Assembly: GCF_001436025.1 (NCBI RefSeq)
Contig: NZ_AZEQ01000005.1
Location: forward strand, 1-64,000
Direction: 5' to 3'
DNA: 64,000 nucleotides
Source of the DNA: Limosilactobacillus mucosae DSM 13345
GTDB lineage: Bacteria; Bacillota; Bacilli; Lactobacillales; Lactobacillaceae
Positions 43,769 through 54,109 of this stretch are shown one piece after another (position 1 is the stretch's first letter; each line of letters starts with the position of its first letter). The notes below the pieces were generated by a model that did not search any database, was not told where the DNA came from, and saw nothing but the letters and a program-made list of their open reading frames with translations. The position numbers and the translations under genes were made by a program.

Positions 43769-46168
43769 TTACTTGTTTGGCGTCAGTTTCCAAACATCAT
43801 CAACGTAGCGGTCAATCGTCAAATCAGATGAGAAGTGGCCAGCATTGGCAGTGTTGATCAGACTCATCTGGGCCCAGTGCTTAGGGTTACGGTAGGCTTG
43901 ATCAACCTTGTCTTGAGCTTCAAGGTAGGATTCAAAGTCGCGCAGCACAAAGAACTGATCGCCATTATACTGAACCAGCGATTCAAAAATCTCGCGGCCT
44001 TCCATGCTGATGTTTGGAATCGTGCCATCAACAAATGCATCCACGACACGATGAATAACCGGATCGTTCTCATAGTACTCGCTGGCATGATATGAATTGT
44101 CGGCATAGTAGCGGTAGACTTCCTGTGATGAGAGCCCAAACGTAAAGATATTGTCATCACCAACATAATCATGAATCTCAATGTTGGCGCCATCCATCGT
44201 AGCTACGGTCAAAGCACCATTGGCCATCAGCTTCATGTTGCTGGTTCCGGATGCTTCCTTTGAGGCCAGTGAGATCTGTTCAGAAACATCGGCAGCTGGA
44301 ATAATCCGATCAGCCAATGAAACGTTATAGTTTTCCAAGAAGACGACCTTGAGCTTATCGTGAATATCGGGATCGTTGTTGACCAGGTTAGCAACTTCAT
44401 TGATGCACTTGATCACGGCTTTAGCATATTGATAGCTTGGTGCTGCCTTGGCGCCAAAGATGAAGACGCGTGGGTAGATGTCGGCATTTGGATTGGCTTT
44501 TAGATCCTGATAGAGCTTGACGATGCGCAGCAGATTCAGCAGTTGACGCTTGTAGGCATGCAGCCGCTTGATCTGAACGTCAAAGATGGCTTTTGATGAA
44601 ACCTCGATTCCAGTCTGCTGCTTGATAAACTTGGCCAGATCACGCTTATTAGCCTGCTTGGCGGCAATCAGCTGATCCAAGACCTTGTTGTTGCTCCGGT
44701 ACTTCAACAGTTTTTCCAACTCAAGCGGATTCTCGCGCCAGTCAGTACCGATTTCCTGATCCAAAATAGCAGCCAGCCGCGGATTGTCAATAGCCATCCA
44801 GCGCCGCAGCGTTACCCCATTGGTCTTGTTGTTAAAGCGTTCGGGGTAAAGCCGATAGAAGTCGTGCAGTACCTCTTTTTTCAGCAGCTCGGTATGCAGC
44901 TTGGCCACCCCGTTGATACTGTGTGAACCAATAATTGCCAAGTGTGCCATGTGAACCTGGTTGTTGAAAATAATACGCGTACGGTTGATGAAGTTTTGGT
45001 CGTATTTGCCTTCCAAAGACAGGACAAAGCGTCGATCGATTTCTTGAATAATCTGCAGCACCCGTGGCACTTCTTGCTGCATCATATTGATATCCCAGCG
45101 TTCCATCGCCTCAGCCATGATCGTGTGGTTGGTGTAGCTCATTACGTTGACCGTTACCTTCCAGGCGTCTTCCCAGCTCAGACCATGCTCATCCATCAAC
45201 AACCGCATCAATTCGGCGATAGCCATTGATGGGTGCGTATCGTTGATGTGCACGGCAACGTATTGATCCAGCTTGGTCAATGGCTGATCGTACTTTTTCA
45301 GATAGTGGTTGATGATGCTTTGCAGACCGGCTGAAACAAAGAAGTATTCTTGGCGAATTCGCATCCGGCGACCATCTTCAGTTGAATCGTCCGGATAGAG
45401 CACGCTGGTTAAATCTTCAACACGACGCAGATCATCAATCGTGCGGTACTTGCTTTCCTCATCTTCGGGAATTTCGGCATCCCAAAGCCGCAACGTGTTG
45501 ACAACGCCATTTTCATAGCCAACCATTCCAGTATCATATGGCACGGCTTTAATCAGCTGCGAACCTTCATATACCGGTACCAATTGACCATTTTGCGGCT
45601 TCAAGAAAACCTGCCCACCGAAGCGTACCATTACGGAATGAGTCTCCCGGCGTTCTTCCCAAACGTTGCCTTCATTGAGCCAGTTGTTTGGCAATTCAAC
45701 CTGGTAGCCGTCGATGAACTTTTGCTTAAACAGGCCGTATTTGTAGCGAATCCCATTACCATTGCCGGCAAAACCATCACTGGCCAAAGCGTCCATAAAC
45801 GATGAAGCCAGTCGTCCCAGCCCACCATTACCAAGCGCCATGTCGTTTTCTTGTTCGACGATCTTTTCAAAATCAACGCCCAGATCTTTCATGCCGTCTT
45901 TAACGATGTCCAGCCAGCCCAGGTTGAACAGATTGCTTTGCAGCATGCGGCCTGGCAGAAATTCAATTGAAAAGTAGTACAGCTGCTTTTTGTGCTGCTG
46001 ATCATAGCTGCGCCAGGTATGATGCCAGTTTTGGTTATAGGCTGACTTCACCATGCCTGCCAAGACCTTATACATGTCAAAATATGAGGCCTCGTCAATA
46101 TCCAGCGCCAGATCATCTTTTAAATGCCGCTTAAAATCCTGCTTAAACTGTGATTTTGTTAAACTCAA
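43769..46168 (-). CDS. glgP: Glycogen phosphorylase
   Basis: Releases glucose-1-phosphate from alpha-1,4 chain ends. 799 residues, PLP-dependent. The PLP region is visible as E-A-S-G-T-S-N-M-K and the neighbouring M-N-G-A-L-T-style segment (A-N-G-A-L-T-V-A-T-M-D-G-A-N). An N-terminal F-D-M-Y-K-V-L helix and G-N-G-G-L-G-R-L-A-S near 103-112 are conserved. Fifth gene of the operon, downstream of glgA by 35 bases. Confidence 0.97.
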   Translation of the reverse strand: MSLTKSQFKQDFKRHLKDDLALDIDEASYFDMYKVLAGMVKSAYNQNWHHTWRSYDQQHKKQLYYFSIEFLPGRMLQSNLFNLGWLDIVKDGMKDLGVDFEKIVEQENDMALGNGGLGRLASSFMDALASDGFAGNGNGIRYKYGLFKQKFIDGYQVELPNNWLNEGNVWEERRETHSVMVRFGGQVFLKPQNGQLVPVYEGSQLIKAVPYDTGMVGYENGVVNTLRLWDAEIPEDEESKYRTIDDLRRVEDLTSVLYPDDSTEDGRRMRIRQEYFFVSAGLQSIINHYLKKYDQPLTKLDQYVAVHINDTHPSMAIAELMRLLMDEHGLSWEDAWKVTVNVMSYTNHTIMAEAMERWDINMMQQEVPRVLQIIQEIDRRFVLSLEGKYDQNFINRTRIIFNNQVHMAHLAIIGSHSINGVAKLHTELLKKEVLHDFYRLYPERFNNKTNGVTLRRWMAIDNPRLAAILDQEIGTDWRENPLELEKLLKYRSNNKVLDQLIAAKQANKRDLAKFIKQQTGIEVSSKAIFDVQIKRLHAYKRQLLNLLRIVKLYQDLKANPNADIYPRVFIFGAKAAPSYQYAKAVIKCINEVANLVNNDPDIHDKLKVVFLENYNVSLADRIIPAADVSEQISLASKEASGTSNMKLMANGALTVATMDGANIEIHDYVGDDNIFTFGLSSQEVYRYYADNSYHASEYYENDPVIHRVVDAFVDGTIPNISMEGREIFESLVQYNGDQFFVLRDFESYLEAQDKVDQAYRNPKHWAQMSLINTANAGHFSSDLTIDRYVDDVWKLTPNK

Positions 46169-46203
46169 ATTTCTATCCCCTCTCAGTTTTTCGCAATCAA
46201 AAA

Positions 46204-47631
46204 CTAAAACAGTGACTTATACATATCCAAATAGGCCTGGCTCTGCTTGTCCCAGCTAAAGTCCTTAGCCATCGCGTTTTGCATCAGATGACGCCAGATT
46301 TTCGGCTGTTGATAGGTTGCCATGGCTTCTTTAATGGCCTCCATCATGTAAAAGCCGCTAAACTGCTCAAAGCCAAAGCCCGTACCAGTATTGGTGATCG
46401 GATTATATGGCTCGACGCTGTCTTTTAGTCCCCCGATTTGGTGAACGATTGGCAGCGTGCCATAGCGCATTGAAATCATCTGCGAAAGTCCGCATGGCTC
46501 AAAACCAGATGGCATCAAGAACATGTCAGCTCCGGCATAGATGCGCTGGGCCAGACCAACATCAAACTCAATCTTGGCGCCAAACTTATCATGATGAACG
46601 CCGTTGAACCAACGGAAGTCGTGTTCAAAATTGGCATAGCCCGTTCCCAGCAGCACGACTTGCACATCAAATTTCATCAGATTTTCCATTTCATTGACGA
46701 CCAGCTGGAAGCCCTTTTGATAGGTCAGGCGGCTGACGATCCCGATCAACGGAACGTCTGGACGCTGCGGCAGGCCAAACTCTTTTTGCAGGTCCGCCTT
46801 ATCCTTGGCCTTGCCTTTTAGATCCTTAATTGAGTAATTGGCAGCCAGATTATGGTCGGTTGCCGGGTTATTGACGTCATAGTCGATCCCGTTTAGAATG
46901 CCGCACAGCTTAAAGTTTTCCATGCGCAGCACCTCATCCAGATGGCAGCCGAATTCAGGCGTCTGAATCTCGGCCGCATAGCTTGGACTGACCGTGTTGA
47001 CCCGATCAGCATACAGGATCCCGGCCTTCATAAAGTTAACGGCCGTACCATAGCGAACCGTGCCATCGTCATAGCGTTCCGGCGACATGCCAAACAGTTC
47101 GGTCATGACTTCGCGGCCATATTCACCCTGGAATTCCAGATTATGAATCGTCAAAACCGTCTTGATGTGATGATATGGTCCAACCCAGCCATATTTTTCC
47201 TTAAGCAGAAATGGCATAAACGCGGTATGGTAGTCGTTGCAGTTCAAAACGTCCGGCACCCAGTTGTAGCGGCCCATCAATTCACAGGCTGCCTGTTGGA
47301 ACCAGGCAAACCGCTCACCATCGTCATAGTAGCCGTAAAGCTTAGGCCGATCAAAATAGTAGCGGTTGTCCAAAAACATGTAGCGCACGCCGTCTTGATA
47401 AAGCGTCTCAACGCCACAGTACTCGGTTCGCCAACCGACTTTGACCTCAAATGAGCCCCAGCTTTCCATTTTTTCTTGAAACTTGCCTGGCATCCAGCGC
47501 CACAGCGGCAAAACCACCCGCACCTCATGACCTTTTTTAGCAAGGGCTTTAGGCAGCGCACCGACCACGTCACCCAGACCACCGCTCTTAAAGAACGGGG
47601 CACATTCCGCGGCCGCAAACATAATTTTCAT
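46204..47631 (-). CDS. glgA: Glycogen synthase (ADP-glucose)
   Basis: Adds glucose from ADP-glucose to glycogen. 475 residues, GT5. The ADP-glucose motif K-S-G-G-L-G-D-V is at 15-22. The second-domain signature appears as S-R-L-T-Y-Q-K-G near 300, and the C-terminal P-S-G-F-E-P-C-G-L-S-Q carries the catalytic Glu. Starts 2 bases after the glgD stop, so it is translationally coupled. Confidence 0.97.
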   Translation of the reverse strand: MKIMFAAAECAPFFKSGGLGDVVGALPKALAKKGHEVRVVLPLWRWMPGKFQEKMESWGSFEVKVGWRTEYCGVETLYQDGVRYMFLDNRYYFDRPKLYGYYDDGERFAWFQQAACELMGRYNWVPDVLNCNDYHTAFMPFLLKEKYGWVGPYHHIKTVLTIHNLEFQGEYGREVMTELFGMSPERYDDGTVRYGTAVNFMKAGILYADRVNTVSPSYAAEIQTPEFGCHLDEVLRMENFKLCGILNGIDYDVNNPATDHNLAANYSIKDLKGKAKDKADLQKEFGLPQRPDVPLIGIVSRLTYQKGFQLVVNEMENLMKFDVQVVLLGTGYANFEHDFRWFNGVHHDKFGAKIEFDVGLAQRIYAGADMFLMPSGFEPCGLSQMISMRYGTLPIVHQIGGLKDSVEPYNPITNTGTGFGFEQFSGFYMMEAIKEAMATYQQPKIWRHLMQNAMAKDFSWDKQSQAYLDMYKSLF

Positions 47632-47633
47632 GA

Positions 47634-48797
47634 TTAATTCGCCTCTTCTTCCGTACTGCTCAAATTAGCCTCAACCCGAGTATCTTTGGGCACTACCAAA
47701 ATGTTGTCAGGAGTCCCGACGATTTTGACGCCCGGTTTGACGACCACGTTTTTATCAAGAATTGCCCAGTGAACCTCAGCATCATGACCAATTCTTGCAT
47801 TTGGCATCACGATCGAGTTGGTTACGACAGCCTTTGGATCAACGACTGAGCGCCGTGAGATCAAGCTGTCGGTAACCGTACCGTAAATATCGCAGCCGGT
47901 TGCCAGATGACTGTTCTTAACCTTGGCGTGCCTGTCATAGTAGGTAGCAACCTCATTGCGCGTCCGGGTGATGATGCGCTGATTGGTATAGAGCAGCTCG
48001 TTCATTTTGTTGGAATCAAGCATGTCTTTGTTGGCTTGGTAATAGCTTGGCAGGTCATAGATGTTCTGCAGATAGCCAACGTATTCATAGCCGCCTGCCA
48101 ATCCCGGCTTAGGCAGCTGCGCTTTTAAAAAGTCGTCCAGCTGAGCCGGCGCATCCAGCTGCTGTCCCTTGCGCAGGGCGTCGATCAGCCAACGCGTATC
48201 AGCAATGTAGACGTTCATCGACAGGTTGAAGATTCCTGTTTGATCAGACAGCTTGGCAAACTCATCGCAGGTAATCACGTTGCCCAGGCTGTCAAAACTC
48301 AAGATGTTGTCGTAAGCGGCAATTTCATCGGCATCGGTTCGACTGTAGATTACCGTCAGCGGTTTATCGGTCTGCTTGTGAATCTTTAAAGCTGCCCGCA
48401 GATTGAGATTGCAAAGCATCCGCGTCCCCATGATGACCGTATAGGCGGTGTGCGATTTTTCCAAAAACTCAATCGTGTTGTTGAAATATTTTTCGCCAGC
48501 GGCCTTTTTGTTTTCACTGTCCTGGAAATAGTTGACGTATTGATAGGAGCCGATCGCATCCAGTCCCCATTCACGACCGCCGCCCAGGTGATCAAAGACG
48601 GACCGCACCTTGTCTTCGTCTTCAATCAGCTGAACGTTACGAATCCCGGCATTGACGACACTGGACAGCTCAAAGTCGATCAAACGGTACTTGCAGTCAA
48701 AAAACAGCGTTCCCAGTGGTCGTTCGTTGGTTAATGGCTTTAAGGCATCATCATTAAGCTCGTCGACAATGATTGCACACATTTGATTATTCTTCAT
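47634..48797 (-). CDS. glgD: Glucose-1-phosphate adenylyltransferase subunit GlgD
   Basis: 387 residues. Non-catalytic or regulatory partner of GlgC found in Firmicutes. The nucleotidyltransferase N-terminus is degenerate: the GlgC G-G-x-G-T-R loop is missing, and it reads [10 protein letters not shown] instead. The C-terminal left-handed beta-helix (hexapeptide repeats) is kept. Overlaps the glgC 3' end by 11 bases. Confidence 0.95.
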   Translation of the reverse strand: MKNNQMCAIIVDELNDDALKPLTNERPLGTLFFDCKYRLIDFELSSVVNAGIRNVQLIEDEDKVRSVFDHLGGGREWGLDAIGSYQYVNYFQDSENKKAAGEKYFNNTIEFLEKSHTAYTVIMGTRMLCNLNLRAALKIHKQTDKPLTVIYSRTDADEIAAYDNILSFDSLGNVITCDEFAKLSDQTGIFNLSMNVYIADTRWLIDALRKGQQLDAPAQLDDFLKAQLPKPGLAGGYEYVGYLQNIYDLPSYYQANKDMLDSNKMNELLYTNQRIITRTRNEVATYYDRHAKVKNSHLATGCDIYGTVTDSLISRRSVVDPKAVVTNSIVMPNARIGHDAEVHWAILDKNVVVKPGVKIVGTPDNILVVPKDTRVEANLSSTEEEAN

Positions 48798-49938
48798 TTG
48801 AGGTTCCCCCTAACGTTTCGCCATTGCCGACTACCGCAATGTCATCATCTCCGCCATCGATCGTTACGCCATCGCCAATCACGGCATTCTCGCCAATAAT
48901 TGCCCGCCGAATCGTAACGTCGCGACCGATGCTGGCACCTGGCATAATCATACTGTCGATCACCTGACTGCCTTCTTTGACCCGAACATTGGCTGACAGA
49001 ATACTGTGCTGAATCTTACCAGCCACGTAGCAGCCATCAACGATCATCGACTGTGAGACTTCCGCCGTATCAGTCAGCATCTGCGGTGGCGCCAGTGGAC
49101 TGCGGGAATTGATCCGCCAGCTGCGATCCTGCATGTTAAGGCCGTTGTTTGGTTCCAGAAATTCCATGTTAGCCTGCCAAAGCGACATGATCGTCCCAAC
49201 ATCCCGCCAGTAGCCCGAGAAGCGGTAGGCGTAGACCGGCTCGCCGCTGTCCAGATAGTATGGAATCACGTTCTTGCCAAAGTCGAGCATATTGTCGTTT
49301 TTGGTAAAGTTGTTGACCAAGACCTCACGAAGCCGGGCCCAGTTAAAGATGTAGATTCCCATTGAGGCGTGGTTGCTCTTTGGCTCAGCCGGCTTTTCCA
49401 CAAACTCGGTAATCCGATCATGCTCATCTGTGTTCATGATGCCAAACCGCGAAGCATCTTCCCACGGCACGTCGATTACGGCTACCGTCAAAGAGGCACC
49501 GTTGTCAATATGCTGCTGCAGCATGTCGCTGTAGTCCATCTTATAGATGTGGTCACCGGACAAGACCAGCAGATACTTTGGATTGATACTGTCGATATAG
49601 TCGATGTTTTGATAGATGGCATGCGCCGTTCCTGCAAACCACTTGCTGCCATCTGGACTGGAGTATGGCTGCAGGATCGTCACGCCAGAGTCCAAACGAT
49701 CCAATCCCCAGCTGGCCCCATTACCAATGTGCCGATCCAAAACCAGGGGCTGATACTGTGTGATTACGCCAATATTGCGAATGCCTGAATTGACACAGTT
49801 ACTCATCGTAAAGTCAATAATTCGATAGCGGCCGCCAAATGGTACGGCAGGCTTGGCTTGATTCTGCGTCAGCTTGCCCAGCCGAGTTCCCTTACCGCCG
49901 GCCAATACAATCCCTAACATTTCATCATTCATAATCAT
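48787..49938 (-). CDS. glgC: Glucose-1-phosphate adenylyltransferase catalytic subunit GlgC
   Basis: Makes ADP-glucose, the committed step of glycogen synthesis. 383 residues. The N-terminal loop [10 protein letters not shown] near 11-20, [16 protein letters not shown] with catalytic Lys and Arg, and the effector-type E-K-P-A-E region are present. The C-terminal beta-helix is intact. Start ATG 49938 lies directly behind a hairpin (separate entry). Works with GlgD as a heterotetramer by family knowledge. Confidence 0.97.
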   Translation of the reverse strand: MIMNDEMLGIVLAGGKGTRLGKLTQNQAKPAVPFGGRYRIIDFTMSNCVNSGIRNIGVITQYQPLVLDRHIGNGASWGLDRLDSGVTILQPYSSPDGSKWFAGTAHAIYQNIDYIDSINPKYLLVLSGDHIYKMDYSDMLQQHIDNGASLTVAVIDVPWEDASRFGIMNTDEHDRITEFVEKPAEPKSNHASMGIYIFNWARLREVLVNNFTKNDNMLDFGKNVIPYYLDSGEPVYAYRFSGYWRDVGTIMSLWQANMEFLEPNNGLNMQDRSWRINSRSPLAPPQMLTDTAEVSQSMIVDGCYVAGKIQHSILSANVRVKEGSQVIDSMIMPGASIGRDVTIRRAIIGENAVIGDGVTIDGGDDDIAVVGNGETLGGTSNEE

Positions 49939-49967
49939 GGATGGTGGGCTCCATCCAACACCCCTTT
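49939..49967 (-). promoter_or_regulatory. Ribosome-binding region of glgC with intervening hairpin
   Basis: Between the glgB stop and the glgC ATG lies AAAGGGGTG, then GGATGG-agccca-CCATCC, then ATG. The 6-bp hairpin (49939-49944 with 49951-49956) sits between the strongest Shine-Dalgarno sequence and the start. If folded it would bring the two to a normal distance of about four bases; if unfolded, GGAG in the hairpin could serve instead. Either way it could tune the GlgC:GlgB ratio. Confidence 0.5.
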
Positions 49968-51935
49968 CTATTTGCTCCCCGCTTGCTGCTGTTGTTTGTT
50001 GGTTGGCTTAACTTGCTTTCTTGGTCGAGGCTTGCGACGCGCGATCTTAACATCCTTGCCAGGTTTCAGAATCAAGGCCCCCAATGCCGGTACCGTGGTT
50101 TCAATCGTATACTCATATTCCTTAAATGAATCCGACTTGGTATGACAGGCAGGATTATTTCGAGTCCAGGTGCCGCCAAACTCCTTCATTTCAGTATTGA
50201 GAATCTCATGATAGGTACCCGCGTAAGGAACGCCGATCTTAAAGCCGCGTCGTTCAACCGGCGTGTAGTTCAGAATCACGATCAAAAAATCACGCTTGCG
50301 CTTACCATGCCGAATATAGCTCAAGACCGTCTGATCCTTATTATCGGCATCAATGATCTCTAATCCGCTGTCTTTAGTATCCAGTTCCCAAAGCGATGGG
50401 TTGTCATGATACAGGCCGTTTAAAACCGCGGTAAAGTGCTGCATCGACTGGTTCAATGGGTCTTTTAGGTCAACCCATTCCAGTGGCGCATCATATTTCC
50501 ATTCGAGATACTGGCCAAACTCGCCGCCCATAAATAGCAGCTTCTTGCCTGGATGCGTCATCTGCCAGACATACAGATTCCGCAGCTGGGCAAACTGCTT
50601 ATAGCGATCGCCCCACATCTTGTTCATCAGACTGCGCTTGCCATGAACCACCTCATCATGCGACAGCGGCAGGATAAAGTTTTCCGCCAAGCGATACATA
50701 AACGAGAAGGTCAGTTTGTGGAAGTCAAAGCTGCGATAGATTGGATCCTCGCTGTAAAAATCCAGCGTATCGTTCATCCAACCCATGTTCCACTTATAGT
50801 CAAAGCCCAGCGCGCCATCCTCGATTCGACCGGAAACCTGCACGCCAGCCGAGCTTTCCTCCGCGATCCATAACGACTCGGGATGCTCAAGCTTGATGGC
50901 TTTGGTTGCCTTATGCAAAAAATCATAGCCTTCCAGGTTGCGCGTGTCGCCATACTTATTCGGCTTCCAGGGACCGAAATCGTAGTCAAGGTAGATGATG
51001 CTGGAAATTGCATCAGCCCGAATCCCATCAACATGATAGGCGTTCAGCCAAAACAGCGCGCTGGAGATCAAAAATGACTGTACCTGTGGTTTGCCCAGAT
51101 CAAAGTTCAAGGCCCCCCAGCCGATGTTTTTAGCCCGATCGGCATCCTCATATTCAAACGTCGCCGTGCCATCGTAATAAGCCAGCGCGTCATCATTGAT
51201 ATTAAAATGACCGGGCACCCAATCAACGATTACGCCAATGTTGGCTTGATGACAGCTCTCGACAAATTCTTGAAACTGTTCGGGAGTGCCATAGCTGGAG
51301 CAAAGCGCATAAAAGCCAATAATTTGATAGCCCCAGGATGCCGGCAGCGGATGTTCCATCAACGGCATAAACTCAACGTGACTGTAATGCATCTTTTTTA
51401 AATAAGGAATCAGTTCGCGCGTTAGATCACTAAAATCATAAGGAGTACCGTCTTCATGAAAGCGCCATGAGCCGGCATGCACCTCATAAATATTAAGCGG
51501 ACGATTAAAATGATGCTCGCGTTTTTGCCTTCCTCGCCATAAGCCGTCCTTCCATTTTCGGTTGGGAAAATCGATGATGCGGGCCGCCACGCCAGGTCGC
51601 TGTTCAAAACAGACCGCGAATGGATCAATCTTCATGATTTCGCGGCCGGTACTCTGCTTGATATTAAACTTATAAAGCTGGCCGGCCTGCGCCTGGTCGG
51701 TAAAAATGCTCCAGACGCCATATTGATCCTTTTGCATCGGCAGCGAATGCTCATCCCACTGATTGAAGTCACCGACCAGCCAAACCTGCTGAGCATGCGG
51801 TGCCCAGACCCGAAAAACGAATCCCTCACCTTCCGCACGCTTTTCGCGATGAACGCCTAAAACATCTTGGGCACGATAATTAGAGCCATCGACAAAGGCC
51901 TGCAGCGAGGCTGACAAATCTTTTTCACTCAGCAT
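49968..51935 (-). CDS. glgB: 1,4-alpha-glucan branching enzyme
   Basis: Forms alpha-1,6 branches in glycogen. 655 residues: CBM48 (about 10-120) then a GH13 barrel. Catalytic residues: nucleophile Asp in G-I-R-A-D-A-I-S near 319, Glu in A-E-E-S-S-A near 372, and His-Asp in L-S-H-D-E-V-V-H. The C-terminal 25 residues are basic and Lys/Gln-rich. First gene of the glycogen operon; AAAGGGGTG precedes ATG 51935. Confidence 0.97.
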   Translation of the reverse strand: MLSEKDLSASLQAFVDGSNYRAQDVLGVHREKRAEGEGFVFRVWAPHAQQVWLVGDFNQWDEHSLPMQKDQYGVWSIFTDQAQAGQLYKFNIKQSTGREIMKIDPFAVCFEQRPGVAARIIDFPNRKWKDGLWRGRQKREHHFNRPLNIYEVHAGSWRFHEDGTPYDFSDLTRELIPYLKKMHYSHVEFMPLMEHPLPASWGYQIIGFYALCSSYGTPEQFQEFVESCHQANIGVIVDWVPGHFNINDDALAYYDGTATFEYEDADRAKNIGWGALNFDLGKPQVQSFLISSALFWLNAYHVDGIRADAISSIIYLDYDFGPWKPNKYGDTRNLEGYDFLHKATKAIKLEHPESLWIAEESSAGVQVSGRIEDGALGFDYKWNMGWMNDTLDFYSEDPIYRSFDFHKLTFSFMYRLAENFILPLSHDEVVHGKRSLMNKMWGDRYKQFAQLRNLYVWQMTHPGKKLLFMGGEFGQYLEWKYDAPLEWVDLKDPLNQSMQHFTAVLNGLYHDNPSLWELDTKDSGLEIIDADNKDQTVLSYIRHGKRKRDFLIVILNYTPVERRGFKIGVPYAGTYHEILNTEMKEFGGTWTRNNPACHTKSDSFKEYEYTIETTVPALGALILKPGKDVKIARRKPRPRKQVKPTNKQQQQAGSK

Positions 51936-52527
51936 TTGATCACCCCTTTACAAAATCGAATGTAAATTTTATGCATAAAAATAGCTAATTATTAGCTAAA
52001 AGCAATTTTTATTAATTATTAGAAATTAATTAACAAAATCAGCCAACTATCTTTTCCAAAAGAAATTTCGTTTACTGCTTTTAACTATCTAAAGTATAAA
52101 ACGACTCAGTACTTTCAACAACACGAACTTAGTTAAATATGTAATATATTATTAGTAATTTAATACAGATTTGGCGAATTGTTTCAAAAAAGTATTTTTT
52201 CTCAGTTTTTTTGGCAACATATGCCCCTTGAATTGTAATTTTGACAACATCGCTCAAGATTTAATCAGCATTAAATGAATATTTTTTAATTTATTTGGTT
52301 CGTTCCATTTATAAAAATGCATCGTTCCATAATTTTATTTTGGATATGATCAATTAATAGGCCTGGCAATCATTCAAACAGACAAGCAGTTACTGCGTCT
52401 TTAATTTAGAGTCTAGCCAAGCCGTAACTAGATTAATCATCATAAATCAGCAAGCATGAGATCAAACATCAAACCTTCCTGTAATTCATCCGCAGTCTTT
52501 TTAAGAAAACGTTTACATTAATTGGCA
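51936..52527 (-). promoter_or_regulatory. Glycogen operon leader with distant perfect cre site and palindrome
   Basis: About 590 bases of AT-rich DNA ahead of glgB. A sequence matching the CcpA cre consensus at every position, ATGTAAACGTTTTCT, lies at 52504-52518 (minus strand), inside a possible TTGCCA/TTAAAA promoter just beyond the rnpB terminator. A second -10-like TATACT is near 52096-52101. A perfect 17-bp palindrome TAGCTAAT-T-ATTAGCTA sits at 51982-51998, 45 bases before glgB. A nine-codon ORF (52440-52469, with AGGAAGG ahead) may be chance. If transcription starts near the cre, the 5' leader is over 500 bases long. Confidence 0.65.
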
Positions 52528-52553
52528 ATAAAAAACCCGAGCATAAACTCGGG
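52528..52553 (-). terminator. Terminator of rnpB
   Basis: CCCGAG (52536-52541) pairs with CTCGGG (52548-52553); on the minus strand six T follow. It lies directly behind the RNase P RNA and ahead of the cre site. Confidence 0.92.
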
Positions 52554-52560
52554 CACCTGT

Positions 52561-52953
52561 AATGCAGATCTCTGTAGGCCATGTTTTGTCGTAACACCAT
52601 CACCAGGTCATGACGATGTCGAGGCAATCATCTATCTCAGAGTAAAAACTCTCCCCTGGAATCACTTCAATTCGCTATCCAAAGCTCCCCTACCGTAGTT
52701 TGGGTTTACCGCTTGAGGGGTTTACCGCGTTCCACCAGTACTGTTTCCAATCCTGCTTCGTCACTGTGGCACTTTTCAGGGATACTAGGGCATAGCTTGC
52801 GCCTTAGCCGGTTTTCCCGCCGTCACCGAATTTACTCGGTGCCCCGCCTTATTTTTTCAGCGAGCACAAACACTACAGACATCGCAGTCTGTGCGAGCAT
52901 GGACCTTCCTGACATGATGCATGATCATGCCCGATCGCCCAAGACCTGCATTA
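52561..52953 (-). ncRNA. rnpB: RNase P RNA, class B
   Basis: Catalytic RNA of RNase P, which trims tRNA 5' ends. Minus strand. The 5' arm AATGCAGGTCT pairs with AGATCTGCATT at the 3' end (P1). The CR-I region reads AGGAAGGTCCATGCTCGCAC, then GTAGTGTTTGTGC as in Bacillus-type B RNAs. GATAGATGATTGCC and ACAAAACATGGCCTACAG near the 3' end are diagnostic. Length about 393 bases. Directly behind gpsB, with its own terminator; the ends are approximate. Confidence 0.95.
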
Positions 52954-52976
52954 GTTTTTTCAATTTTATTTGCGGA

Positions 52977-53345
52977 CTAGAGCAAATGAGAATCGTCACG
53001 GTCGCCGCTGTTCAGCTGTGAGCCGAAAACCCGCCGTTCCAGATTCGAAAGTCGTTTCAAAATGTCCATATTGGTTGCATTTGAAACTGGCTGCGAGCTT
53101 GCCGAGCGTGGAATGGAAGAGCCAACCTCCACCTGCCGATTAAGCTCATCAACCTTAGACCGCAAGCGAGCATTCTCATCTTGCAGCCGCGTGATTTCTT
53201 TATTAAAAGTGTCATAGTCCTTGATAACATCATCGAGGAAAGAATCTACATCAGAAACGTCGTAACCTTTACCGATGCTTTTTTCTTTGAACTGTTTTTG
53301 CAAAATATCTTGCGGTGTAAACTTAATGCCATCCAACTTAAACAC
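52977..53345 (-). CDS. gpsB: Cell-division protein GpsB (DivIVA family)
   Basis: Septal adaptor that coordinates penicillin-binding proteins with division. 122 residues. N-terminal membrane-binding DivIVA domain: [12 protein letters not shown], with [14 protein letters not shown] near 28-41. A coiled coil covers about 45-75, then a Ser/Pro linker and the C-terminal helix [11 protein letters not shown]. Standard order gpsB then rnpB. Its partner pbp1A lies 1.4 kb away. Confidence 0.95.
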   Translation of the reverse strand: MFKLDGIKFTPQDILQKQFKEKSIGKGYDVSDVDSFLDDVIKDYDTFNKEITRLQDENARLRSKVDELNRQVEVGSSIPRSASSQPVSNATNMDILKRLSNLERRVFGSQLNSGDRDDSHLL

Positions 53346-53423
53346 CTCATTGCTTATTTAATCCGTAATACATTAACTAATTCTACCAGACTCAAAAATT
53401 ATTGCAAGAGTCAATTTTGAATT

Positions 53424-53999
53424 TTATTCCTCATCTGTTTCTCGCAGACGCTCACTGTATTCTTCAGCCGCTTCCTGCAGCTCATCAAAGTCAATCATTC
53501 TCATTGAATAATCGGCATTCTGCTCACGGTAGCGATTGATAGCTCGCCAGTCCCAGACCGTTTTGCCCTCACGCTCGGGATCATAGATTAAAAGCGCACC
53601 GTCAGTATAGTGGAGCATAAAGTTTTGATAGGCGCGCAGCTGTTCTGGCGATTCATATTTCTTCTCACTGACCCGACCGGCAAAATCAACCTGGGCCTTG
53701 ATTGCTGCCAAACTGGCCTGGTTGTTTTCATTCCAGCGTGCGGCAAAATCAGCATACGGCTCCATCAAGGCAATCTTTAGCTGTGGATAGTCGGCTTTGA
53801 TTGTCAACGCGCTTTCGATGCTCCAGCGCTCAACTCCCATCTGTGGTCCCGTAATCAGCCAAAACTCCTCTGACATGCTTTCTAATTGATAGCGCAGTTG
53901 CTTTTGCAGCACGTCTTTAATCACCGCAACTTTGGGATCCTTTTCATCAAAGACGCCCAGCTCATATGCTCGATAGCCCGTCGTCCACAGTCTTTTCAT
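53424..53999 (-). CDS. YpsA-family SLOG protein (DUF1273)
   Basis: 191 residues of the SLOG/LOG Rossmann-like superfamily, linked with cell division control together with GpsB in Bacillus and Staphylococcus. Signatures: W-T-T-G-Y-R-A-Y-E-L near residue 5-14, I-T-G-P-Q-M-G-V-E-R-W near 49-59, and the acidic C-terminus. The nucleotide ligand is unproven. Follows recU divergently and precedes gpsB, as in Bacillus. Confidence 0.92.
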   Translation of the reverse strand: MKRLWTTGYRAYELGVFDEKDPKVAVIKDVLQKQLRYQLESMSEEFWLITGPQMGVERWSIESALTIKADYPQLKIALMEPYADFAARWNENNQASLAAIKAQVDFAGRVSEKKYESPEQLRAYQNFMLHYTDGALLIYDPEREGKTVWDWRAINRYREQNADYSMRMIDFDELQEAAEEYSERLRETDEE

Positions 54000-54109
54000 C
54001 TAATCATGTTCCTTTCCGAATTTGGTTTGCAATTAATTTTATTGTATGGATTTAACCGGTTTTTTTCGTACTCTGGTATAATAACACCTAGTTAGGGGAG
54101 GAAAAACTG

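Noticed and set aside
47277-47618. Overlapping minus-strand ORF within glgA
   Set aside because: A shadow frame of a well-conserved gene with basic, unprotein-like composition.
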